Made by a program: the position numbers and the translations under genes
Source of the DNA: a virus
Length of the DNA stretch: 46,641 nt
Reading direction: 5' to 3' (one strand)
Virus record (IMG/VR): IMGVR_UViG_3300007775_000004
Location: 1-46,641 of that record
The notes under the pieces: model-generated
Told to the model about the DNA's origin: nothing
Databases searched by the model: none
Seen by the model: the letters and a program-made list of their open reading frames with translations, nothing else
In this document: one piece after another, positions 9,301 through 19,145 of the stretch
Numbering within the stretch: the stretch's first letter is position 1
Layout: each line of letters begins with the position of its first letter

Positions 9301-9605
9301 TTTGATACTCTCTGTTTCTCAATGTCTTTATTGAACATGACTGAGTTGTTGGCATTGTTCACCGACAGGACTATCACAGTCTCGTAGTCAGGGCCGATAT
9401 ACAACTGATCGCCTCTTTGGAGTTTCATCCCGGTTGAGTCGAACGTCGGGAACCGGGGGAGGTCCATCATCTCGCTAATCTGTTCGGATGAGTACCCCTG
9501 AATCTCTAAAAGGTTGTACAGGATATCCCCGCTCTTATCCATCCCGGCGTAGACCACTATTGCCATCGCCGATATGATTAGCAGAACCATTAGCCGCTTC
9601 ATCAT
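9297..9605 (-). CDS. Small exported protein
   Basis: 102 aa, MKRLMVLLIISAMAIVVYA|GMD signal peptide, then a short acidic domain containing an LLEIQGYSSEQISEMMDLPRF helix pair and an RGDQLYIGPDY segment. Linked by ATGA overlaps to the gene before it and to the spike after it. No family recognised; it may be a chaperone or adaptor for the spike that follows, which is inference from position only. Confidence 0.6.
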   Translation of the reverse strand: MMKRLMVLLIISAMAIVVYAGMDKSGDILYNLLEIQGYSSEQISEMMDLPRFPTFDSTGMKLQRGDQLYIGPDYETVIVLSVNNANNSVMFNKDIEKQRVSK

Positions 9606-9910
9606 TGACCAACCTTATCCTTAAGGTTTTTTATCTCATCTTTATTATTGGCGATCTTTTCATTCTGGACAGCATCGACGGTATTCGATCCCCCAAGTTG
9701 ATCTTTGAGTGTGTCTATTTTCTTGATAAGCATGGCTTGGTTCGCTTCCATAACGATTACTTTAGTTTCGAGTGCCGTGACTACGGTATTTGTGTCCCAT
9801 GCAAAACCAAAGGACACTACGATTGCCACATGGAGAAACCCTAGCGCAAACTTACCAAGAGCGGTGTCCCAGAAACTTTTCTTCCTGCCGTCGCCGTTGA
9901 TGACTTCCAT
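9602..9910 (-). CDS. Membrane protein with C-terminal coiled coil
   Basis: 102 aa. Residues about 18-38 (ALGKFALGFLHVAIVVSFGF) form one hydrophobic segment, followed by a heptad-rich tail (residues about 45-100, e.g. LIKKIDTLKDQL and IKNLKDKV) predicted to be coiled coil. The layout resembles inner-membrane spanin or holin-associated proteins and also small tail-associated membrane proteins. It lies between the giant internal protein gene and a small exported protein gene. Function not assigned. Confidence 0.6.
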   Translation of the reverse strand: MEVINGDGRKKSFWDTALGKFALGFLHVAIVVSFGFAWDTNTVVTALETKVIVMEANQAMLIKKIDTLKDQLGGSNTVDAVQNEKIANNKDEIKNLKDKVGQ

Positions 9911-9918
9911 ATGATCCC

Positions 9919-12900
9919 CTATCTCCGTTTTGATTTGTAAGTATTAACACCAACACCAAAGAAGCCAAGCCCGGTAGTCAGGGCCGCACGACCAAAGCCA
10001 GCATCATTGAAAGCATCCGATATATCTTCGTAAACTAATGGGATAACGGCCCTTATGGCAGATTCCGATGGTGTCACTTTCTCGCCAACCATCGTCTTGC
10101 CTCTCCATAGTTCTAACGGGAAGGTTACAGACGGGGCGAGTTTGTAAGATGAAAACCGGAAAAATGCATCAAGGGGATCATACCTCTTTTGGTTTCGAGT
10201 TAATCCCTTGCCGGTAAACCCTACCTTATCTGACCCAGCCGCACCGGCCCTGAGAATGAACCGCATCGGCTGTTGAAAACCCGCCCAGATGTCTATTCTG
10301 GTATTGCCGACCTTGATCTTGCCGAAATCAGGGCTACGGGGGTCAATCCCAACCTCATACCCGGCCATTTTTGCAAGGGCGAGAGTAGTCATCCCCACCC
10401 CTGCCAATCCAGCCATATCTCTGGCGACCGCCCCACGTACACGAGGAACTTTCATGGCCTTCAAAAAGTAGTAAGGGGTCTGGATTCGACTAGCCGCAAA
10501 CCGGGGAGCGAAAACGAACAATGACATACCATTTGCCGCACCAGCGAACGACCCTAAATTACCTCGACCGGTCGCTACGTTCACCCAGTTGGCATAGGCC
10601 TCTAACTCCTGTCTGGTAGCGTTCGGGAATTTAGCCACAAAGTCATCAAACACCCCCGCCCGTAGTAAGTTAAGATGACTTACCATTTGCCGCTCAGACG
10701 CTTCAACCGCCTTGCCCAAAACCGGGACTTTCTCTAACCAGGTCGTCATAAATGATTCTTCACGGTCAGACAACCGCCCCCTTCTTAACGGACGGCCAGG
10801 CAACCACCCCTCGTTTAACGGAGAGAGGTACAACTTGCTCTTGGCTCTGATCCAATCATTGGGGGATTCGTGGATCATCCGATCAATCTGTTCGGCCTTG
10901 TATTTACTGAAAAACGCTTGGAATGATTGTCCGAATGTTCGGGCCGCTAAAGCAGGGCGAGTAACCGACAAAAGCAGTCCTTGTCGTAAAGTTCCCGACA
11001 TATCAGCCGTCGCCTTGAGCGTTCTCAGAGTGTTCGCCGCCTCACCAAATACTCGCTTGCCAGTGACCGGGGCCATATCTGCCTTGAGGTTCCTGATCTT
11101 CTTGCGGGTCATTTGTAATTTGATTTGCGCCCGTTCCAAGTCCTGTGGGACCAGTTCCGGGGTTGGTTTTTCACGGACGATAAATTCTCCAGTCCGGAGT
11201 TGTTCATCTAATATAGCCTGTTCCTTGTCAATCCTCATTGACTTGCGAAGCGTCTTTAGGTCGGACTGGAATAACTTAATATCTTCGGCGGGTATTGACT
11301 CGCCGTTTTTCAGCAATTTATATTGATTCGTGAGTTGGTCGTCCAATCGGTTGATAGCGTCCAAAGACTTTTCAAGCCGCTGTGATTCCGAAACAGACTC
11401 GTAGGCGGCGGTTCGTATCTTTCGGAGAGCTATCTGTCCCCGCTTGACTGATCGAAGCTGATTGATCGATTCGGGCGAACCGGCTTTTTTGGTAGATTCC
11501 TTAAATATCCCTTTGGTAGCGTTGTCTATGTCAGTCAACAACTTGGCTTGCGACTTTAGCACTCTCGTTTGTGATTCAACGGCAGACTTAGCTTTAGATT
11601 GCAACTTCGGGTTGCGGGCGTTCAAGGACTTCCATACATCCCGCTCAGTCAGATCAGGGATATCCGCTAAAACCCTTTTGGTGACTTCTTTTAAGCTGCT
11701 AGCCCCCTCCCTGATGTAATTCACGGCCAATCGTCCAACAAGATAAGCCCCTTCGGCACTTACCCCGGAAACGTCATTGACCCTGAAACCCAACTCCGCT
11801 AACTGCTTTTTGAGATCAGTACGTTCTTGAGTGAGTTTCGCCTTACCTTTGGCTGACGTGCGAGTAATACCGGCCTTTTTAAGCTCCCTTTGAGCTTCAC
11901 GTTCGGCCAGAACCTTTTCCTTATCACCGAGGATTTTTTCATACTTCGCAGTTATATCAGCGACCTCCTTTTCAAGTTCAGCGTTCCGAGCAACAGCTTT
12001 CTGGATTTTAGCATTATCCAAAGGTGTCAGTCGCTTGCCCTTAATTGCCTGAGCTTCACGGGTGACGGTCGCAAGGTCATATTTATCCCTGTTGACCATC
12101 ATGCGCCTAATCGACAACCCTCGGCCATGTTCGGTCCCTATCTGTTCGCTGGCTCTGGTCAGTTTATCCAGTTGGTCTATAATCCCGTTGGCATTGGCTG
12201 TGGCTTTCTTAACTTCACCTGTAAGCCCCTTCTGGGCCAGGTCAGCAATGTCCTTAACGGCCATATCGTATTCATCGACCAGCTTCGTTGCTTTCAGGGC
12301 CATGCCAGCGTGTTCAGCGTCCGTTACAAGGCGATTGGTAGCTAAAGCTTTGTCAGCGATCTCAAGGGCGTTCTGGTCGTACTTATTCTCTTTAGCCTCT
12401 GCCGCCGATCTAATCCATGCCTTTTTCTTCGGACGATCCAGATTATCAAGCCCGTAGTCAGACCTGATTCGCTTGATTTCTTTCCGGTTCAGCCCGATAG
12501 CGTTCTTTCCCGGTTCTAAGGCCGGAGCTTTTTCAACAGGGGGTTTCGGGGGTTCAGTGACAACGGATTGTGGCTTGGCGGGTGTCTTTTTAGCGTACTG
12601 CGCCGCAAGGTCGGGGTAGTCTTTTAAGACTTCAGGGGGGACGGGCTTGCCCTCGGAAAGGGCGTTCTTAATCATTACCTGATGGTCGAGCCTCTTCGCC
12701 GTTACGGGGTCTGTTACATTGAACTCCGGGCCAGCATTAGACTTATATGACCATAGACCATTATCCTTTGTTGCTGGTTGTCCGTTCAGGATTGCAGTTG
12801 CCCCGTCAGGGGCGGCGGGAACATCCTTGCCCGGAGGATATGTTCTGTCAACGGACGCCTCTCTTGTCATCTCCCACGGATGTTTTCCTTCCTTTGGTAC

Positions 12901-14115
12901 AACGGGTTTCTCCACGACAGGGGGTTCAGCCTTCGGCGGCTGTTTAGCTAATTCTGCCCTTTGGGTCGGTTTCTCGGATTTCGTAAGCCCTTCCCATCTG
13001 GTACTGCCCGGTGCGCCCAATTCACTCTTGCCGCCATAGACCTTTGTCAGTGATTCCGGCGCAGGGATTTCTTCAGGACTCGGAATCAGTCCTTCTTTGG
13101 CTTTATTGGAAAACGACTTTTCTATCCCCGGCTTGCGCAGTTTCCGCATTTCATTCAGTTTGCCAACCCCACGAAAGACCCCCTCACCAGCCGCCCCAAG
13201 CAGTGCTTCCGTCGCTATATTAGTCGGATTAAACGGCTCATCCGATACCAACTCTCTCGATAGGCCCGAAGCGGCCCCAGACGCACCGCCAGCGGAAATA
13301 GAGCCAAGACCAGCACCACCAGCAAGGGACATCAGCCCGGCGTATTTTATCCCTTCGCCCCCGAAATTTGCAATCGTATTGATCCCTTGGTTTGATCCCT
13401 TTATATCCTGTATCGGCTGACCGACTATGCCGCCAACCAAGTTGATGACCGCACCAGCAGATTTACCGTATGGATCATACGGGGGAGTCTTTCCAACTTG
13501 CTCTTGCTGGAGATAACTGATCGCACCTTCGAGTTTTTTCTGTTCCAGTGGAGACAAATCCTGAGCAAACATCTTCGTTCTAAGGAGTTCCTGACCTTCC
13601 GGGGTCAAATCCCAATACGGTGAATCAGGATTGGCTATCCAATCGCCTTCCGGTTGTTGCGAAACAGAACCGGATGGGCTTTCGGCTATAAGCCTATTCA
13701 GGTTCGATTTGGGGGCCGGTGCGCCGATTGTTGGCTGTAACTGGTTGACAACCGGGGGTTGCCTCAAAACGTCCCCAGCGACCGGCTGAGGCCCACTAAA
13801 CGCCATTTTACGATCAAGCCGAGAGGCCGGTAGCATATTATTATTAGCAAGAGACTGCTGGGCCACCCCGGTTGATTGCGGGGGGACAACTGGCAGGGTG
13901 TCAGGAGATTTCAGCGAAGCGGTAACATCCGCAAGTCGTTGCCGTTTGATAGCAGATTGTGGTACGCTTAGATCGCCAAATCCATAGGGTCTCTCGTTCA
14001 GCCGAGCCATAGCGGTTTGTGGGTAATTAGCCGCATTGGTCGGGGCCATCGACCCATATTGATCTTTAAGAGACTTCGGCTCCATCAAGCCGTATTGTTC
14101 TTTCAAACTCGCCAT
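9919..14115 (-). CDS. Giant internal virion / DNA ejection protein
   Basis: 1398 aa, no signal peptide. The N-terminus carries a short repeat (SLKEQYG / SLKDQYG), then Pro/Gln-rich linkers (to about residue 200), a Gly/Ala-rich hydrophobic region (about 220-290), a Lys/Pro linker, long coiled-coil regions (about 540-960) and a conserved C-terminal region (about 980-1398: VTRPALAARTFGQSF, YANWVNVATGRG, FVFAPRFAASRIQTPY). Large multi-domain proteins with this C-terminus occur in podoviruses and are thought to be carried in the head and ejected with the DNA, as T7 gp15/gp16 are. The gene follows two small proteins that match that module. ATG shares its base with the previous TAA. Confidence 0.75.
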   Translation of the reverse strand: MASLKEQYGLMEPKSLKDQYGSMAPTNAANYPQTAMARLNERPYGFGDLSVPQSAIKRQRLADVTASLKSPDTLPVVPPQSTGVAQQSLANNNMLPASRLDRKMAFSGPQPVAGDVLRQPPVVNQLQPTIGAPAPKSNLNRLIAESPSGSVSQQPEGDWIANPDSPYWDLTPEGQELLRTKMFAQDLSPLEQKKLEGAISYLQQEQVGKTPPYDPYGKSAGAVINLVGGIVGQPIQDIKGSNQGINTIANFGGEGIKYAGLMSLAGGAGLGSISAGGASGAASGLSRELVSDEPFNPTNIATEALLGAAGEGVFRGVGKLNEMRKLRKPGIEKSFSNKAKEGLIPSPEEIPAPESLTKVYGGKSELGAPGSTRWEGLTKSEKPTQRAELAKQPPKAEPPVVEKPVVPKEGKHPWEMTREASVDRTYPPGKDVPAAPDGATAILNGQPATKDNGLWSYKSNAGPEFNVTDPVTAKRLDHQVMIKNALSEGKPVPPEVLKDYPDLAAQYAKKTPAKPQSVVTEPPKPPVEKAPALEPGKNAIGLNRKEIKRIRSDYGLDNLDRPKKKAWIRSAAEAKENKYDQNALEIADKALATNRLVTDAEHAGMALKATKLVDEYDMAVKDIADLAQKGLTGEVKKATANANGIIDQLDKLTRASEQIGTEHGRGLSIRRMMVNRDKYDLATVTREAQAIKGKRLTPLDNAKIQKAVARNAELEKEVADITAKYEKILGDKEKVLAEREAQRELKKAGITRTSAKGKAKLTQERTDLKKQLAELGFRVNDVSGVSAEGAYLVGRLAVNYIREGASSLKEVTKRVLADIPDLTERDVWKSLNARNPKLQSKAKSAVESQTRVLKSQAKLLTDIDNATKGIFKESTKKAGSPESINQLRSVKRGQIALRKIRTAAYESVSESQRLEKSLDAINRLDDQLTNQYKLLKNGESIPAEDIKLFQSDLKTLRKSMRIDKEQAILDEQLRTGEFIVREKPTPELVPQDLERAQIKLQMTRKKIRNLKADMAPVTGKRVFGEAANTLRTLKATADMSGTLRQGLLLSVTRPALAARTFGQSFQAFFSKYKAEQIDRMIHESPNDWIRAKSKLYLSPLNEGWLPGRPLRRGRLSDREESFMTTWLEKVPVLGKAVEASERQMVSHLNLLRAGVFDDFVAKFPNATRQELEAYANWVNVATGRGNLGSFAGAANGMSLFVFAPRFAASRIQTPYYFLKAMKVPRVRGAVARDMAGLAGVGMTTLALAKMAGYEVGIDPRSPDFGKIKVGNTRIDIWAGFQQPMRFILRAGAAGSDKVGFTGKGLTRNQKRYDPLDAFFRFSSYKLAPSVTFPLELWRGKTMVGEKVTPSESAIRAVIPLVYEDISDAFNDAGFGRAALTTGLGFFGVGVNTYKSKRR

Positions 14116-15080
14116 TACTGAATCAATCCTGCATTCCAGCGTTTAACGAACTCTTTATATTCAGCATCTTTGTACGATCCGTCATTGGGTGGTGGCGCAG
14201 AAGGCGCAGTGGATTGAGTTGAGCTTTCCCGGATACGCTCTTTTTTCTGCTCGGGAGTCAGATTGTCCCAATCATCGTATATCGCCCGGCCCATTGCATC
14301 CTGTTCGGCGGTGTACCCCCTCTGTTTGTCCGCCGGATCTGGTATCTGGAAGTCAAGGGGAGAACTTGGGTGCATCTCCTGCATATACGGGCTGATATCA
14401 AAGGTGCCCCCGGTCTGTATCATATTGGCTATCTCGCTTACAGGAAGTCCTGAGTAGGCCATGATGGTGTCAAGGGAGGCAGATGCCGTTAGATCGGCAT
14501 AGTCGCCAACCTGTCCCTCTCGGGCGAAATCTTCTGAATTGACAAACGATTGTAGAGTAGCGGGGTCATCTGATAAATCACGGTTAATAACCAGATCATT
14601 AAACGCATCTGGATTGATTGAAGCCAGCCTGCCCTTAACTCTGTTAGTCAAGCGGTTGATGTTTTGGGTCCGTAAATCCAGCCCCTGAAGTCTGGCCTGA
14701 GCGTCAGATAGAGACGGTTTTTCTTCTTCAGGCGTTTCATCAAGCGACCGCCGGGCTTTTTTTATTTGCAGTGTCTTTAATTCACGGTTTAGGTCACTTG
14801 TCTCTTGATCGTCTCTGAACCTTAGGGCTTTTAGCCACCTATCGGTGGTATCCTGCGACAGTTGTTCAGCGTCAGACTTGCGCTTATCGGCCCTGTCCTG
14901 TTGATCCAGAGAATACTGAATCTGTTGGTACATCTGATTCAGATTGTCTTTGCTGGTCTTGCTGGCCCGATCTTCATCCTCAAGCCGTCGCCGACGCTTG
15001 ATTTCTTCCATGACCGGAAGCAACTCACCGATTCTCGATGCCGCACTGCCTAATGCCTGTCCAAAACGACTATAAGCCAT
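14115..15080 (-). CDS. Internal virion protein candidate, coiled coil
   Basis: 321 aa, no signal peptide. Residues about 20-140 are strongly charged and heptad-like (EEIKRRRRLEDEDRASK, NRELKTLQIKKARRS). The C-terminal part is acidic with a Pro/Ser linker (STAPSAPPPNDG) and a final helix. It is followed immediately by the giant internal protein gene (TAATG junction) and preceded by a 123-aa Ala-rich protein, an order like the T7/P22 ejection-protein module. Assigned by composition and place, not by a recognised family. Confidence 0.6.
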   Translation of the reverse strand: MAYSRFGQALGSAASRIGELLPVMEEIKRRRRLEDEDRASKTSKDNLNQMYQQIQYSLDQQDRADKRKSDAEQLSQDTTDRWLKALRFRDDQETSDLNRELKTLQIKKARRSLDETPEEEKPSLSDAQARLQGLDLRTQNINRLTNRVKGRLASINPDAFNDLVINRDLSDDPATLQSFVNSEDFAREGQVGDYADLTASASLDTIMAYSGLPVSEIANMIQTGGTFDISPYMQEMHPSSPLDFQIPDPADKQRGYTAEQDAMGRAIYDDWDNLTPEQKKERIRESSTQSTAPSAPPPNDGSYKDAEYKEFVKRWNAGLIQ

Positions 15081-15083
15081 AAC

Positions 15084-15455
15084 CTACCCCAGACTCGCCA
15101 GCGAGCGAGCAATGTTAAAGTCCCTGTCTGATTTAGCCATATCGGCCTGAATACTCGTACCCAGAGTGAACTTTCTTTCTGACTCTAACAGCCCGCTTAA
15201 CAGAGCGTTCTGCCCCCGACCGGTATCAAATCCGTACCGCCTATTCACCGATTCCCCAAGTCGATTGATCTCGGGTATCTGATTTGCCCGGTTACGGGCA
15301 ACCGCCTGATCGACGTTAATTACCGGCTTACCGGAGAGAGACATCAGCCGTCTGGCCCCCTCTTTCTTGTATTTCTCGTAAGGATCACCACCGAAAAGAG
15401 CCTGGAGAAACGCCCCACCGCCTTGTAATCCCAATGTTAAAGCATCTGAAGCCAT
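15084..15455 (-). CDS. Small internal virion protein candidate
   Basis: 123 aa. An N-terminal Gly/Ala/Leu segment (LTLGLQGGGAFLQALFGG) could insert in a membrane; the rest is helical with polar residues (NRLGESVNRRYGFDTGRG). This resembles small ejection proteins such as T7 gp14, which form an outer-membrane channel, and lies directly after the nozzle gene in the same module. Similarity is by pattern only. Confidence 0.55.
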   Translation of the reverse strand: MASDALTLGLQGGGAFLQALFGGDPYEKYKKEGARRLMSLSGKPVINVDQAVARNRANQIPEINRLGESVNRRYGFDTGRGQNALLSGLLESERKFTLGTSIQADMAKSDRDFNIARSLASLG

Positions 15456-15458
15456 AAT

Positions 15459-18400
15459 CTATTCTCCCTTAAAGTGTCCGGCCTGTCGGTTGACCGTGAA
15501 ATCCATCATGTTTATCTCGGTATTGCTCTGAATACCAGAGCTATATAGTTCTATCTGAAAATACTGCAATGGCGACCGATTCCCGTAATTCTTGAGAATA
15601 TACGCCTCTGAAGCCAGTGAAGGAAAGACAACCGAATCACTTACAGACCCGGTTTCGTCATAAATCCTCGCTACGATAGTCGAATCATTCCCGTCTGTTG
15701 ACGTGACCCACAGTCCGATATCAATGATCTGATCCAACCGTCGATCTGCCCCGAACACACCTGATCGCCACGTTACCGGGATCGCAGTACCGTTGTCTGA
15801 GTTGGAAGTCCCGTACCGGTAGAGATTCGGGTCATCCTCTTTGTAGAAATACATAGTCTTGCCGGGAATGAAGTTTAGAGCATCTTCGGTATCGTAGAGA
15901 GTCGCTCCCTTGAACGGCATTGACCATGTAGCCCATGCGCCCGTCTTTTCAAAGAACGCCCAGGTTGTATCGCCCAAACTAAACAGAGCGGTCTGATCCG
16001 TAGGCAGGTAAAACCCAACCATATCCGATAGATCGCTGATTGTCCGGTCATCGAAGTCGTTCAACTGACCCGAGAGCGGTTTACTGAGGATCGTTCGGTC
16101 AAGGTAAAGTCCTTCTGATTCGCCCTCTATCCCTCTGGTACTCAGGAAGTAACGATCCGCCCCCTTGATACTGGAATAAGGGGCAATACACCCCCAACCA
16201 TCATTGATCTCGGTCTTGGTGTACTCGCTGAACGTGTTCCACGAGGTGAAGTTTTTCTTGACCCTTATCCCGCCCCGGAACGGGTAGGCAGTGGTAATGC
16301 GATCCCCATCGTCGTTGTTGACGGGAGTGAAGTCCCAGAACCCCCACTTGGTAGCGGAATCGACCTGTGATCGGTAGAGCAGGGAACCGTCTGTGCCAAA
16401 CAGATACCCGTCGTATGAGAATATCCGGCTCAACCTCGCTGGTGGGTCAGTCTGGGTGTACGCCCGGCGCAGTTCCAGTGTGTCATACCGCATGGAATCA
16501 ACATAGATAGTATCAGCCGCCGGTATCTGTGCCACAAGGAACGGATAGAGCAGAATCGTCGTATCGACTGAGTATGTTGGGTCTATCCAGACATATCTAT
16601 TCCATAGGTCTCGTTTCCACGGGGTTCCAAATAACCATGTGTTAAAATACTTCTTCGCCGTAATCTTGTTATGCTGGCTTTTGAATAAATCGGATTGATC
16701 GTTGTACCAGGCACTAAATGCGCTATCATAATTCCCGTCATATCCGGGCGTAAACTGTCCAACCTGATAGACCATTGATCGATATAGATTATAGACTATC
16801 CCGCTATCGTCCGGTGGCAGAGGCGGGAGTCCGATAGTAAGAGCGTAGAACTTATTGGCATTGTCGGCATCGTTGTAAATCACGCACCATTCGGACAATG
16901 GCCCCTCATTCCCAGTCAGCGTATCTATCGGCGCAATGGCATAAGCAAATCCAAGTGTGTCCTTTTGCGGGGGGATACCACACCAGATACCCCAGTCTAT
17001 GTTAGCCGACCACCCGGTATCGTTGGCGGCATAGGCCGTATCACCAAACCAAGCCGAATCATTGGCCCCGACCGAATCTGGCGTAAGCCCTGACACAAAC
17101 CCGGGTGCCCCCGGTCTCCGGGTCAGCACACCGGTTGAATCTCTCCCCGCCCAGACGGTGTCCAATGCCAGAACACCGGTTCCGTCCCGGTTAGCCAACG
17201 CCGTATCCGATAGACTGTCGATCAGGACCACATCCGCCAGAGATGTAAACTTGTTTGTGTCATCTACCCCGGCGGCGTTCTGCACCATGCAACTGTCTTC
17301 TGCGGTAATCTTCACATAGATATTCGTGCTATACAGCCTCATCGACTCATCAAGCCGACCTGGATTAGAGGTCGTACGGTAAACCAGATATACCAAAGTG
17401 TCACCGCTCGGGATAATCGTCGAGTCAACCAACGAATCTACCGGGTGCATGGCAAAATTACGCAGTAAAAACCGTCCGTTCTTGGTCTTGACTGGGGCCG
17501 ACACCGGCCCGAGTAAGCCGATGTTGTAGACATTAGACCCACCACGCTTGTAGAGATGCCGGAGTGCATACCGCACCTCGCCATCTATCACATAATCCTC
17601 ATCTTCCCCGGACTGTCGGCTGATCGGAGTAATCAATGGTTCCCCGAAAGCCGCCAGAGGATATGAATGGGCTATTTCACCGTTCCAGACCACCCCCCGT
17701 TGGTCCCCGTTGACCATATAAACATTGTCGTTGAACATGGCGAATGAGGTCGGGTTCTGGGTTGACCAGTAAGGCCAAATCTTTGAAGGCGGGCCGGACG
17801 ATACCGCCCATTGCGTTACGTCAGCAAAGGCAAAACGGAAAGATATATCAAGGTAAAAGCTGTCCTCTACAATCTTGACAGTGGTGTCGCCTGAGTTAGT
17901 AGCTGTCAACCACGGACCCGCCGCGCCGTTGATCCAGTTGACAATAGTATCACACCACCACTTGACAGTTGTGTCGGCATCGTCAACTGAGATCGATAAA
18001 ACCCAAGTCGAGTCTCTATAAATGATTGTATCTGTATAAGTAAGCGTATCACAAAAAGCAGGCACCTCAGACCCCGATAAAGTAAAGCACTTGCCAGACA
18101 AAATAGACGCAGTATCGGGGGTCACGTGCAGACTATCGTAGGTCTCTACCCCGAAGTCATGCCGTCCCATCTCAGAGGCGTAAATTGCCCCGTACCCTAC
18201 ACCGGTTGAATCAACCGCCGCCATCAACTGCTGTTCACCCCAAGAGTAGTACGCCCCGTACAGTCCAACAAAGTTATCCATACCGGGGAAAACAAAGACC
18301 GAATCGTACCCTAAGCGAGCCCTGAACGATCCATCAGACAGGTCAAGATTATGGACGATTGTCCCGGCACCCGATGGTAAATAGAACTTGTTAAGCGAAG

Positions 18401-18518
18401 TGACAAGCCCCGCCTTGAAGTCACGTACCATGCCCGTATCTACCTGCGATTGCGGGACTTGCGCCCGGCAGGCGGTAGCGAGTAAGATCAGGATTGATAT
18501 TTTAATTACAGTTCGCAC
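15459..18518 (-). CDS. Tail nozzle / stabilisation protein with an N-terminal signal peptide
   Basis: 1019 aa from GTG 18518 (a TTG at 18524 is the alternative). After a hydrophobic start ending LLATACRA|QV come the features of a podovirus nozzle/stabilisation protein: RDFKAGLVTSLNKFYLPSGA, then a conserved N-HNLDLSDGSFRARLGY segment, then a beta-propeller-like body rich in Trp and Asp. Such proteins cap the podovirus tail and control DNA release. The canonical fold starts after the signal peptide, so the leader is an addition; LLATAC could also be a lipobox. There is no good Shine-Dalgarno, and the start lies inside one arm of a 15-bp inverted repeat (see findings). Confidence 0.75.
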   Translation of the reverse strand: MRTVIKISILILLATACRAQVPQSQVDTGMVRDFKAGLVTSLNKFYLPSGAGTIVHNLDLSDGSFRARLGYDSVFVFPGMDNFVGLYGAYYSWGEQQLMAAVDSTGVGYGAIYASEMGRHDFGVETYDSLHVTPDTASILSGKCFTLSGSEVPAFCDTLTYTDTIIYRDSTWVLSISVDDADTTVKWWCDTIVNWINGAAGPWLTATNSGDTTVKIVEDSFYLDISFRFAFADVTQWAVSSGPPSKIWPYWSTQNPTSFAMFNDNVYMVNGDQRGVVWNGEIAHSYPLAAFGEPLITPISRQSGEDEDYVIDGEVRYALRHLYKRGGSNVYNIGLLGPVSAPVKTKNGRFLLRNFAMHPVDSLVDSTIIPSGDTLVYLVYRTTSNPGRLDESMRLYSTNIYVKITAEDSCMVQNAAGVDDTNKFTSLADVVLIDSLSDTALANRDGTGVLALDTVWAGRDSTGVLTRRPGAPGFVSGLTPDSVGANDSAWFGDTAYAANDTGWSANIDWGIWCGIPPQKDTLGFAYAIAPIDTLTGNEGPLSEWCVIYNDADNANKFYALTIGLPPLPPDDSGIVYNLYRSMVYQVGQFTPGYDGNYDSAFSAWYNDQSDLFKSQHNKITAKKYFNTWLFGTPWKRDLWNRYVWIDPTYSVDTTILLYPFLVAQIPAADTIYVDSMRYDTLELRRAYTQTDPPARLSRIFSYDGYLFGTDGSLLYRSQVDSATKWGFWDFTPVNNDDGDRITTAYPFRGGIRVKKNFTSWNTFSEYTKTEINDGWGCIAPYSSIKGADRYFLSTRGIEGESEGLYLDRTILSKPLSGQLNDFDDRTISDLSDMVGFYLPTDQTALFSLGDTTWAFFEKTGAWATWSMPFKGATLYDTEDALNFIPGKTMYFYKEDDPNLYRYGTSNSDNGTAIPVTWRSGVFGADRRLDQIIDIGLWVTSTDGNDSTIVARIYDETGSVSDSVVFPSLASEAYILKNYGNRSPLQYFQIELYSSGIQSNTEINMMDFTVNRQAGHFKGE

Positions 18519-18523
18519 AGTCA
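18509..18523. repeat. 15-bp inverted repeat, left arm
   Basis: CAGTTCGCACAGTCA; its reverse complement TGACTGTGCGAACTG is at 18860-18874. The arm covers the GTG start of the nozzle gene. Confidence 0.8.
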
Positions 18524-18535
18524 AATCATCTTAGG

Positions 18536-18838
18536 TTAAAGGATTCTCTCTACGGTTTGCCCGTTGTCGTTCATTAGGTAAACTGACGGGTATTTCTCGG
18601 CCTCAATCGGACAAGGAGTGGCGGCGCCGTCTTCTTTACGTTCTACTCTCCCACCGTCCTTAGCGGCTAAAAGACCCGTCCTGAGTTGAATTGGCCTTTC
18701 TTGTCCGGGAATTTGAATCTCAAGCCACTCTACGCCCACACCATCTTCCCTTTCTGTAAAGTCTGTCCAGTATTTGCTTGTGTAGTTCTTGCATTCAAAT
18801 ACCTCGGTAATCGGATAAGTACAAATCTTCAAAAACAT
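18536..18838 (-). CDS. Small hypothetical protein flanked by inverted repeats
   Basis: 100 aa with Cys (ICTYPITEVFECKNY), no signal peptide and no recognised family. It lies between a connector protein and the nozzle, where podoviruses normally have no extra gene, and is bracketed by a perfect 15-bp inverted repeat (18509-18523 and 18860-18874), as an inserted cassette might be. The ribosome binding site is weak (GAGAG). Possibly an accessory (moron) gene. Confidence 0.55.
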   Translation of the reverse strand: MFLKICTYPITEVFECKNYTSKYWTDFTEREDGVGVEWLEIQIPGQERPIQLRTGLLAAKDGGRVERKEDGAATPCPIEAEKYPSVYLMNDNGQTVERIL

Positions 18839-18859
18839 CTGACTAACTCTCTTTCTATC

Positions 18860-18874
18860 TGACTGTGCGAACTG
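18860..18874. repeat. 15-bp inverted repeat, right arm
   Basis: TGACTGTGCGAACTG, the reverse complement of 18509-18523. It lies in the gap between the 87-aa and 100-aa genes. Confidence 0.8.
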
Positions 18875-18881
18875 ACTGCTT

Positions 18882-19145
18882 TCATTTTATGTCCAAATCA
18901 TACCGCTCAATTATTGAGCATATGGGGATACAAATATCACCTAATCCCTGCTGTATTATGTCATCTTTTTGAGTCTCGGAATACTTGCTTTGAACAACTA
19001 TTATCTGGCCCTCTGTCTCTGCAACCAAGTATCCCAGGGTCTCAATAATCAGGGGTTTACATCTGTCCCTGATATAGTCCACGTTAGACCACCCGTGCCC
19101 AGAGTGTGAGTCTACCCAGATTACAAGAACGGGCTTAATCTTCAT
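18882..19145 (-). CDS. Small hypothetical protein
   Basis: 87 aa, MKIKPVLVIWVDSHSGHGW..., with an alpha/beta look (VLVIWVDS strand-turn, then a helix, then QIIVVQSKYSETQKDDI). Its start overlaps the end of the exported connector gene by 11 bp. No family recognised. It sits with the 100-aa gene as an extra pair between connector and nozzle. Confidence 0.55.
   Translation of the reverse strand: MKIKPVLVIWVDSHSGHGWSNVDYIRDRCKPLIIETLGYLVAETEGQIIVVQSKYSETQKDDIIQQGLGDICIPICSIIERYDLDIK

Noticed and set aside
1011-9605. Possible diversity-generating retroelement targeting the fibre genes
   Set aside because: No reverse transcriptase gene and no template/variable repeat pair was found in the window.
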